A DNA stretch of 64,000 bases, from assembly GCF_021462225.1 (NCBI RefSeq), contig NC_061818.1, forward strand, positions 22,021,978-22,085,977, in the 5' to 3' direction. The stretch's first letter is position 1. Every line of letters begins with the position of its first letter. Source of the stretch: Girardinichthys multiradiatus (Eukaryota > Chordata > Actinopteri > Cyprinodontiformes > Goodeidae). Both the position numbers and the translations under genes were made by a program. Shown piece by piece: positions 55,000 to 64,000 of the stretch. Below the pieces are notes generated by a model. That model did no database searches, had not been told where the DNA came from, and saw only the letters and a program-made list of their open reading frames with translations.

Positions 55000-56690
55000 A
55001 ATGGGCCCCATACCTTCTTATTTCTTTGAGTGTGTGTGCGTAATGGACAAACTATCAGACTAAAAACATTCTTCAGTCAGACAGCTTGGATTGGTGGAGA
55101 CTTTTTACAACCTGTCATAGCCTCCGACCTGTCGTTACTGAAACCGGCCACCTCAGCTGCAGCCATAAACACTTCCTCGGTGTGCCGTCTTCTTCGTGCT
55201 GCAGCTCTGTGATCAGTACCTTGCTCTCAATTACAGTATTGTGTGCTGTTCCTTTTCGGCTTGGGGGTTAAACTCTTCGCATCAACCCCTTTGAAGTGCT
55301 CATCCCTTTATCTCGAGCCAGCACCAAGAATTTGGGGGAGGACAATGGAAAATGAAACCAAGAGGGAAGCTCATGGCAATTATCAACCAGAGCCATGAGG
55401 AGGAAGTCAGCTTGCACATAGAGACGATAAAGAAAGAGTAGGAGTCTGCCAGTGCAGGACAGGGGGTTACTGTTTCAAGTTTGTTTGGTGTGTACACACC
55501 CCAGGCGACAATCGACTGCTGAGAGAGAGGAAATAGAAGGCTACCTCTTCAAAGTGAGTGACAACAGGGGGGACAAAAGGCTCTAAAGGGAGCAAGAAGC
55601 TGATGAGAGGAGCTGTGATGGTGATGGTGGAGGTGATGGTGCATGGGGTCAGTTTAAGTGAGGACCAAATGTTGGCATGAGGAGTATGGGGAGAGAAGAG
55701 AAGGAGATGTGCTGTTGTCAGCAGAATCAAATGGCACACAGCGGGCTGGGGAAGATACAATTAAAGTGTGGAGTTAAGACAGGCTTTGAAGTTGGACATG
55801 GTGCATAATAGCCTTAAAAGTTAAGGAAGGGCAACAATTTGCAAGTATGTTATGGGGGCTGTTTTGAAATAGGAAGAAGCGTGGAATAAAAGAGCAAATG
55901 GTTCGGAGGGTTTGTTTTCGAAAGGGTTCAGTTTGAAGGGAATGAAGTTGGATTTCAGGCACCAATGGGACCCAGAAGGATGTGTCCTCATTTTTTAAAA
56001 TTTCCTTTTTCTGCCAAACAGAAAGTGTTGAGAGCAAGCAAGAGCCGGCGCCTCACCTGTGAATTCTGATAATAGGGGATGAGAGTGTGAAAGATGGAAG
56101 AAGATAAACGTGTCAAAGAGAGGGGAATTGGAAGTGAGACAGGTGAAAGAGAAGACGATGTGAATTACACATGAAAAAGGAAGGGAATTGGTAGAGAATA
56201 AGTCAGAGAAGAAATACAAGGCAGCATAAGAAGAAGAAGGGGGGGGGGGGGTGTTGAAGGTTATTTATTGGTTTTTTCCCCTCGTTTTAATCCCATTTTG
56301 CGCTTGACCTTTAAGTCTACCAATGTATAGAAACAATGTCGGATGCACTGTCTAATCCCGTTTGGGCCATGAAGCTCACTCCACACTGACAGTAATGACT
56401 TTTATTTCCTCCGCCTCTTGCAGTCAAACACCATGCAGACACTTCACAGGCCAGACGCCCCAGTTCTGCCATGCTTGACAGGACGGGAATTTGTCTCTGA
56501 ATCAGTCTTAACCTGGACTTCTTCACTCATCCTTAATCTATCACCGTAACCCCATCAGCCTTCTTCCTGACCCCCTCCCCCGAGATTGGAATGGTGATTA
56601 ACTCGCTTGCCCACTCATCAGAGGCCAGATTTCTATCTTTTTTGATGCTTCCTGTTGGCCCATGCAATCCACAAATACAGCTTTATGGAA
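55000..56690. other. Gene-free stretch
   Basis: A GA-rich region (about 55.5-56.25 kb) gives CT-type low-complexity frames on the minus strand. A run of about 12 G occurs at 56240-56251. No exon was recognised. Confidence 0.4.
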
Positions 56691-56699
56691 AGTGGCAAG

Positions 56700-56915
56700 A
56701 AGAAAGACATAAGAAGGCTCCATTAAATGTTTGCCACAAGCCATGTAGGGGACACATGAAAACATGCAGAAGAAGGCGATCTAGTCCAATGACGTCCAAA
56801 GGAGTAACGCTGCACCCTGAACACATCATGGCAGAGGCAGCATCATGCGGGGGATGCTTTCATTGAGCAGGGTCAGGAAAACCAAATAACAGGGCAATCC
56901 TGTTTAAAAGTATTT
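56700..56915 (+). mobile_element. Small Tc1-like remnant
   Basis: The block GGCAGCATCATGCGGGGGAT with GGTCAGGAAAACC downstream is the catalytic-region coding motif of the common fish Tc1 family. Too short for more. Confidence 0.45.
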
Positions 56916-57024
56916 AACACAGGGGTGTCCAGAGTGTGGCCCCGGGGGACCATTTGTAGGCACTGGAAGGATTTTGCATGCAAAATGGTCCAAATTGGGC
57001 CCACCAGCACAGTTGTTTGATGTA

Positions 57025-58590
57025 CAGGTCCTTCTCAAAATATTAGCATATTGTGATAAAGTTCATTATTTTCCATAATGTCATGATGAAAATTTAACAT
57101 TCATATATTTTAGATTCATTGCACACTAACTGAAATATTTCAGGTCTTTTATTGTCTTAATATGGATGATTTTGGCATACAGCTCATGAAAACCCAAAAT
57201 TCCTATCTCACAAAATTAGCATATCATTAAAAGGGTCTCTAAACGAGCTATGAACCTAATCATCTGAATCAATGAGTTAACTCTAAACACCTGCAAAAGA
57301 TTCCTGAGGCCTTCAAAACTCCCAGCCTGGTTCATCACTCAAAACCCCAATCCTGGGTAAGACTGCCAACCTGACTGCTGTCCAGAAGGCCACTATTGAC
57401 ACCCTCAAGCAAGAGCATAAGACAGAAAGAAATGTCTGAACAAATAGGCTGTTCCCAGAGTGCTGTATCAAGGCACCTCAGTGGGAAGTCTGTGGGAAGG
57501 AAAAAGTGTGGCAGAAAACGCTGCACAACGAGAAGAGGTGACCGGACCCTGAGGAAGATTGTGGAGAAGGGCCGATTCCAGACCTTGGGGGACCTGCGGA
57601 AGCAGTGGACTGAGTCTGGAGTAGAAACATCCAGAGCCACCGTGCACAGGCGTGTGCAGGAAATGGGCTACAGGTGCCGCATTCCCCAGACCTGGGCTAC
57701 AGAGAAGCAGCACTGGACTGTTGCTCAGTGGTCCAAAGTACTTTTTTCGGATGAAAGCAAATTCTGCATGTCATTCGGAAATCAAGGTGCCAGAGTCTGG
57801 AGGAAGACTGGGGAGAAGGAAATGCCAAAATGCCTGAAGTCCAGTGTCAAGTACCCACAGTCAGTGATGGTCTGGGGTGCCGTGTCAGCTGCTGGTGTTG
57901 GTCCACTGTGTTTTATCAAGGGCAGGGTCAATGCAGCTAGCTATCAGGAGATTTTGGAGCACTTCATGCTTCCATCTGCTGAAATTCTTTATGGAGATGA
58001 AGATTTCATTTTTCAGCACGACCTGGCACCTGCTCACAGTGCCAAAACCACTGGTGAATGGTTTACTGACCATGGTATCACTGTGCTCAATTGGCCTGCT
58101 AACTCTCCTGACCTGAACCCCATAGAGAATCTGTGGGATATTGTGAAGAGAACGTTGAGAGACTCAAGACCCAACACTCTGGATGAGCTAAAGGCCGCTA
58201 TCGAAGCATCCTGGGCCTCCATAAGACCTCAGCAGTGCCACAGGCTGATTGCCTCCATGCCACGCCGCATTGAAGCAGTCATTTCTGCAAAAGGATTCCC
58301 GACCAAGTATTGAGTGCATAACTGTACATGATTATTTGAAGGTTGACGTTTTTTGTATTAAAAACACTTTTCTTTTATTGGTCGGATGAAATATGCTAAT
58401 TTTGTGAGATAGGAATTTTGGGTTTTCATGAGCTGTATGCCAAAATCATCTGTATTAAGACAATAAAAGACCTGAAATATTTCAGTTAGTGTGCAATGAA
58501 TCTAAAATATATTAATATTAAATTTTCATCATTACATTATGGAAAATAATGAACTTTATCACAATATGCTAATTTTTTGAGAAGGACCTG
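57025..58590 (+). mobile_element. Tc1/mariner transposon, IR/DR type, copy 2 (decayed)
   Basis: This 1566-bp element has TA target duplications (57023-57024, 58591-58592) and 200-bp class inverted repeats matching copy 1 at 11762-13371. It lies in the opposite orientation, about 44 kb from copy 1, on the other side of axin2. It is highly similar to copy 1 along its length. Confidence 0.92.
57365..58313 (+). pseudogene. Tc1 DD34E transposase, copy 2, disabled
   Basis: Compared with copy 1, the start ATG is CTG (near 57354), a net 2-bp loss about 57411-57420 shifts the frame near codon 20, and 42 bp (14 codons) between RCRIPQ and TWATEKQHW are missing in frame near 57691. From about 57426 to 58313 the frame is open and keeps all three catalytic residues (FSDESKF, FQHDLAPAHS, NPIENLWD, spacing 34). 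The missing residues lie at the junction of the DNA-binding and catalytic halves. Confidence 0.88.
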
Positions 58591-58594
58591 TACA

Positions 58595-59030
58595 ACATGA
58601 AGGATTCATTTTTTCTTTCAACCATGATTTTTGCTCTAATCTTAATTTGATGCTTCAAAAACTACACAAACATCCATTGACTTTTACCAAACAGTAGTTT
58701 TTTTTTAAATTAGACTTGGCTAAATACAGCAGGCGTTTTTCAAGAAAGACTCACTAGTGTCCTTGTTGTTGCTCAGGATAGGTAAAATTTATTTCTAGAC
58801 CAATAAAACAGAAAACCATTAAGCAAAACATTAAGGCAACTTTATGCTTACTGAGATCCTTTTTTTAGTTTCTAAACTAGAAATGATTCGCAGATCCCTT
58901 TTCTACAAAACGTTTTCATTTCTTTAAAATTATGCATGTTCATGCTGAGCAAGTAAAAATAAAATAAAAAGATTTATGCTTTGCATTTTAATGAATGCAT
59001 TTTTGGTTGCCTGCAAAAGTACTTATTTAC
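58595..59030. other. Gene-free stretch
   Basis: AT-rich sequence with no recognisable feature. Confidence 0.4.
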
Positions 59031-59425
59031 CATCCCCTGTCCTTACATTTCAGGTATACCATATGAAGTAGCTGGATGCCTACTGTAATGGCAGTTTTTC
59101 TGTAAAAACGGGATTCCAAGTTAAATCCCCTGTTGCATAACTTTTTTAAATGAAAAAGACTGCATCTGGCTTCAAAGTAGCCGAGCAGGAAAAAATAAAA
59201 CAGAAAAACAAACAGTCCTACAAAAATAACACTGAGGGGCTGGTGATGTTGGCTCCCATGGAAAAATGTTTGGACAGCACTGATGTATCATTTTCCATCC
59301 TCTGTACAATCAGCCACTATTGTGTCTTGGCCTATCACATAAAATATCAATCAAATTTATTTGACCTTTGTGGCTGTAATGTGATAAAATGTGGAAAATA
59401 TCACTAATACTGTATTTTTGCAAGG
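59030..59425. mobile_element. Possible Tc1-derived miniature element
   Basis: The right end reads TTTTTGCAAGGCACTGTGCA, preceded by GGCCTATCACATAAAATATC and AATGTGATAAAATGTGG, the typical tip of the widespread fish Tc1 family. The left end near CATCCCCTGTCCTTACATTT is less certain. No coding sequence. Confidence 0.4.
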
Positions 59426-59429
59426 CACT

Positions 59430-60540
59430 GTGCAAAAATACTTTTCCTAATTTTCTTCACTGTCACTCATTTCTGTTCAAAATCTGTAGATATTTCACAT
59501 TTTTTTTACTTGAATTGTGTTGAATTTGCATTTTAGACCCCAAACAAACTTAGGTTTGACCAAGGTTAGCTGCAAGTCAGCTTTAAAGGTCTGGCTTAGA
59601 ACAGACAGACTGAAACATTTTTAGCTTCTATTAGGACAGATGGATGTCCCTGTTGTCTCCTAATCCACAGCCACATTAGAGGCAGACTCTGAACAGTGGA
59701 AATAAAAAAAGACAGAGATGTGGGGTCAGAGAGACAGACAAAACACCCACACTGTCTTGAACGCCGAGGTCCCTCTGCTCTGCCCACATTATCAGATGGC
59801 GGATTTATGCCACAATCACAAAAACACCACCTGCTGTGCCTCCTTCACAGAGTCTTTATAGCCTCTAACCCACTTGTTCTCAGATCACTCAGAGGCATCT
59901 CAGTTTCATAGCCCCTGTTGTGTTTGAGTGACAGGACTGGGAAAAGACAGAAAAAACACCTCATAAATACCATGTCAACAAAGAGAGAGACAAGACAGAA
60001 ACGGAAAAAAACGTGAAGGAAGACGATACAAACACAGCAATGTGTTACGGGTGGAGCGTCTGAAGTGCTGGCGATAAACAGGTTTTATTTATGCAAGCAG
60101 TGTTGCTGCAGCCGAGCACCAGCTTCCTGGGGTCTGACTCAGAACACAGGCACTATAAAAAGATCCAGATGCTCGCGCAGACAATGACTTTGTCAATCAT
60201 ATACTGATGCACAGTCAATCCCAGGAGCCTGCCACGGGACTGAGGTGCACACATCCGCACATCACATCTTTAAATTTTACAAGATGCAGGGAGGAAGGGC
60301 AGAGATTGCAATAAAAAAATCACCATGCTCTACATCTGCAAGCAGCCTCTACATGCATGTCTTAAGAAATCTCTCTGATAAAGAAATCAACGAAACTATT
60401 CTTTACAGTTTCTGAGAAGTTTCATCTACAATTCAAACACACTTTTGATTCAGATTCATGCACGAGTTTAAAATTTCCTGCACCCAAAAAAGATCATCCA
60501 GCATCACAACCCTCAGCTAAGGCAAGCTTTGGAGGAGCAC
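59430..60540. other. Gene-free stretch
   Basis: No exon or mobile element was recognised. Confidence 0.4.
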
Positions 60541-60549
60541 CTCCAAGGC

Positions 60550-61720
60550 CTTGCAGAACTATTCTTAAACTTCAGCGTATGTTGGGGGGATTTTGTGTGA
60601 TGGACCAACACAAATAGCAAAAAAATGGTGAAGTGGAAGTAAAAGGATACTTTTTACAAATAAGAATGAAAATGTGATGTTGATTTGTATTCACCCCCCT
60701 TTAGTTCATCACCCCAGAGTCTGTAATCTAATCTAATCTCAGTATAAATCCAAATGTTTTGGAGCTCAGAGGTTTGTTAGAGAACATTAGTGAACACATC
60801 ATGAATACCAAGGAACACAGCAGAGAGGTCAGGGAGAAAGCTGTGGAGAGGTTTAAAGTGGGGTTAGGCTGTAAAAACAATGCTTCAAGCTTTGGAGATC
60901 TTTTTTTTAATCCATGATCTGAAAATGAAGAGTATGCAAATCTACCAAGAGATGTCTGGGGACCTAAACTGTCTGGACCAGGAGAACATTCATTTGAGAA
61001 GCAGAGGTGCAAAGCCGAGGTTATTAGTAGTGCAGACCGCAAAATTGGCCTTTATAAAAGAGTGAGAACAAGAAAGCCATTGTTAAAAGAAAGCCAAAAG
61101 AAATCCAGTTTTAAAACTGCACAGACCATATAGGGACATGGGAGATATGCAGAAGGTGAACATCTGATCAGATGAGACCAAAATTAAACTTTTCGGCCCA
61201 CATGCAAAACGCTACAAAAACCCAAATCCAACAGTGAAACGTGATGGTGGCAACATCATGCATGCTTTTCTTCTGCAGGGACAGGAAGTGGTCAAGGCTG
61301 ATGGGAAGATGATGGAGCTACATGCATGACAATCCTAGAAGAAAACCTGTTAGAGGCTGAAAAAGACTGTAAAATTACAACCAGAGCTGCAAGAGAGTGG
61401 TCTGGATCAAAGAATATGCCTGTGTTAGAACGGTCCAGTCAAAGTCCAGGCCTAAATCCAACTGAGAATCTGCTGCAAGGCTTAAAAAATGCTGTTTACA
61501 GATGCTCTGCATCTAATATGACTGCGCTTAAGCTACTTTCAAAGAAGAATCGACAACAATTTCTGTCTCTAAATGTGCAAATCCACTTCCAACATCCCTC
61601 AAGAATCTCTTTACCCTTTTTCAGTTATGTCTATAACACAAAATCTCAATAAAATACATCAAGGTTGTAGTTTTTATATGACAAAATGTGAAAATGCTTG
61701 CAAGGCGATGTAAATTTTAG
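60550..61720 (+). mobile_element. Near full-length but decayed Tc1-like transposon
   Basis: Ends: TTTGTGTGATGGACCAACAC on the left and AAATGCTTGCAAGGCGATGT on the right. The + strand keeps AACACAGCAGAGAGGTCAGG (N-terminal block), TCTGATCAGATGAGACCAAA (first Asp region) and, in 61326-61652, a C-terminal part with RSSQSPGLNPTENLLQGLKN, where SPDLNP has become SPGLNP. Many stops. Confidence 0.65.
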
Positions 61721-61724
61721 TAGC

Positions 61725-62870
61725 ATGAAAAGTGGATGAGTGGAAACCTTTGGAGGTGGTTGATGGCCTTTTTACTGTTGTCGCACAACAGTCCACTGTC
61801 TGATGTAGAGATAACTGAGAGGAAGCAAGGGCTTTGGTCCTTAATGGGGCCATGTCGGCCCTGTGGAAATGACATTCAAGGCTTGTATTTACACAAGCAC
61901 AATTATGGAGGTAAATTTGGCAGCAGACAATCAATTAGAGTGAAACTATGTCACAGATTAAAGGAGATGTTATGACTGAATCCTGTTTGGGTGTCAATGA
62001 GCTAAACGGGAGCTTGCTTAATAAGCCATAGAAAACAGTTTTAGATCTCTGGTATCAGCAGCTGGAAACCTTAATGGTTCTGCAAGTTTCTAACAAATTG
62101 TTTGTCTTGTCTGCCAACAGTTGAGTACAGGCAACGTTAGCGAATTGACCTCTTTGCTACTGAGCGTAAATTTATACTTTCTACACAAAGTGGTAAGGCA
62201 TCGTATTCCTTAGGTAATTATGGAAACACGTATCGTGCACCTGGGATGAAGAAGTGTGTTGTTACTTTTGTTTAAAAATGGACACTTTTTCCACATTTTA
62301 ATACAAACTCTGCACTCTTAGACATTTAAACCTGAGATTTCTGTCTTACCTCTGGACATCTTGACCATATGCACGTATGCACTTATTTCCATCACAGAAT
62401 GAATTTTTCTCAAAGCATCGGTGTATAGGTACCTGAAGACTTGTCTGTTGCCTTTGATACTGTTGGTCATATAGTCCTGATGTCATGACCCAAAAGGATT
62501 TTGGTATCAACAGTTCTAAATAATTTCTAGAAAACTGGATATTTTCTGTTTGTTTATGGGAATGTCTCTTCTCTGGAGCTCGTCTCACTTGGTTGTTTCT
62601 CAGGGGGCAATTATGAGTCAGCTGCTTTTCTTTGTAAACTTAGGATTTTAGAAAAATATGTTCAAACTCTATCTGATTTGGAAGTTTGACAGCATTTACT
62701 AATTGAAACCATGTTAAAGGAAAACTTTTTTTAGTCTCAATTGAACATTTTATCAGTTTGGAAAACGGTAATCTCATTAACACCTTTATTAATACCGTAC
62801 TCTTGGTCATTTCACTCCTTACTATTATCAAGGTAATATTTTTAATGCTCCTTTTCTACATTTAGGAGTT
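61725..62870. other. Gene-free stretch
   Basis: AT-rich sequence; no exon or element was recognised. Confidence 0.4.
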
Positions 62871-62877
62871 ATGGCCG

Positions 62878-63135
62878 ACATCTCTCTATTCCTACTTAAT
62901 CCTTCCAGGGTCATGGGGGGCTTATCTTCAGCAGTTATTGGATGAGAGGCATGGAACCACCTGGACGGGTCGCCAGTCCATCACTGGGGAACATAGAGAC
63001 ACACTCAGGAGAATAAATAGAGACCCATTACACCAACATGCCTGTCTCTGGGCCGGGGGAGTCCTGGAAAACCTGGAAAGATCCTACCCAGACGGTGAAT
63101 ATGCAAACTACATGCACAATACTGCCAACAATGAA
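62878..63135 (+). repeat. Common teleost interspersed repeat
   Basis: The block CTGGACGGGTCGCCAGTCCA with a downstream CATAGAGACACACTCAGGAG and ATATGCAAACTACATGCACA is a frequently seen non-coding repeat in fish genomes. Diverged. Confidence 0.5.
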
Positions 63136-63789
63136 AATAAGTGACTTTATTTTCCAGGGGAAAAGGTGTTCTCTCTGTATCAATCTTCACAACGCATCAT
63201 CCTCAAATTGTCCAGATTGTAGCTGTTCATTTTTTATATGGTACAAGAATTCATGTACAAGGTTATTTTTACCATCTCTCCACTCCTGTTTCTACATTGA
63301 TTTTCTTTATTTTTCTTTTCATAACATTTAAAGTTTTGAATGGTCGTACCCAATCTTAATTAACTGGACTTAACATCTTCACAACAGCAAGAGCTTTTTC
63401 AGTGGCTGCCCTAAACATATGAGAACAGAGCCTGAATCCTCAATATATCTTATGTTTAAGATGTATTTTGTTTTTCAGCATTTCATTCATCTTGCATTGT
63501 ACATTTAATTACTTTTATATTACTTTATACAACTGCATTGCACTCTGTTCTTCTACACACTTTAGCCACCATAGCTACATTTTTAAAAACAAATGTGTCT
63601 GATTTTATGGGTATCTTGAACAGACTAAGATGTAATTTTTGATATGAACTAAAGAATGACGAGATAAAATTTGTTTTTTAAATTCTGGATAATCTTTGTT
63701 AGTGAATAAAAAGTTAATTATGCTAATCTACGGTAAATAAATGGAAAGTCCAGTAACATATCTCATCTTTGGTTACACTGCACAGAACA

Positions 63790-64000
63790 TTCTAGTAAAA
63801 GTTGCTTTGCCCTGAAAAATAACCTTTCCACATTTTGTCATAATACATCAGATTACAACTACAAACCTTTAGACACACTGTGTGTGGGGGAAAAACTAAC
63901 ACCGGCAGATTATGCAGACCACAGTGGTGGGAGCGTCATGCTGTGGGGACACCCAGCAGGGAAAGGGAAGCTGGTCAGAGTTGATGGAAAGACGGATGTA
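63790..64000 (+). mobile_element. Tc1-like remnant running off the window
   Basis: It begins near CTTTCCACATTTTGTCATAA and keeps GTGGTGGGAGCGTCATGCTG and GAAGCTGGTCAGAGTTGATG, the catalytic-region coding block. It is internally deleted, and its right end lies beyond the window. Confidence 0.5.

Noticed and set aside
57335..58222. Minus-strand frames over Tc1 copy 2
   Set aside because: They are shadows of the + strand transposase; the same shadows occur opposite copy 1.
49000..64000. Expected neighbour cep112 upstream of axin2
   Set aside because: I looked for coiled-coil exons with splice sites on the minus strand and saw none; only transposons and gene-free DNA were recognised.
1..64000. 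tRNA, rRNA or microRNA genes
   Set aside because: No cloverleaf with A and B boxes, ribosomal segment or known microRNA hairpin was recognised; the 2.2 kb hairpin is too short for a typical precursor.

Overview
The window is teleost fish genomic DNA. It is AT-rich and intron-bearing, dense in (CA)n microsatellites, and crowded with Tc1/mariner DNA transposons, an L2-like LINE, Ty3/gypsy-type LTR sequences and many decayed copies. The species cannot be fixed from the sequence.

One host protein gene is clear: axin2 (conductin), on the minus strand. Ten coding exons run from the ATG at 47552 down to the stop at 31829. With phase-compatible splice sites they give 2499 nt (832 codons plus stop), close to the family length of about 840 residues. 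A likely non-coding first exon ends at a strong donor at 48577, giving a 1.0 kb intron 1. The protein has the N-terminal tankyrase motif, RGS domain, GSK3-binding segment, beta-catenin-binding helix, histidine-rich segment and C-terminal DIX domain. Six TCF/LEF-type motifs (WWCAAAG) lie between 47.7 and 49.0 kb, fitting axin2's known role as a Wnt feedback target. No convincing exon of rgs9, cep112 or another neighbour was found.

Layout: 0.2-0.8 kb solo LTR with an exact 5-bp target duplication; 0.8-10.7 kb repeats and gene-free DNA; 10.8-11.7 kb an unusual G-skewed repeat; 11.76-13.37 kb a 1.6 kb Tc1 element with an uninterrupted DD34E transposase; 15.5-22.1 kb a decayed L2-like LINE (minus) into which a Ty3/gypsy element (18.26-19.50 kb) inserted and was then internally deleted; 22-30 kb gene-free with Tc1 remnants; 29.97-31.22 kb a frameshifted Tc1-like element with 36-residue catalytic spacing; 31.8-48.9 kb axin2; 49-64 kb gene-free, holding a second decayed DD36E-spaced element (51.0-52.2 kb), a second decayed copy of the 11.8 kb Tc1 family in opposite orientation (57.0-58.6 kb) and several older remnants.

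No previously undescribed biological system was recognised. The points most worth a second look are the axin2 TCF cluster, the intact Tc1 transposase with its inverted decayed sister on the far side of axin2, the nested LINE/Ty3 history, the G-skewed repeat and an unexplained ORF upstream of axin2.
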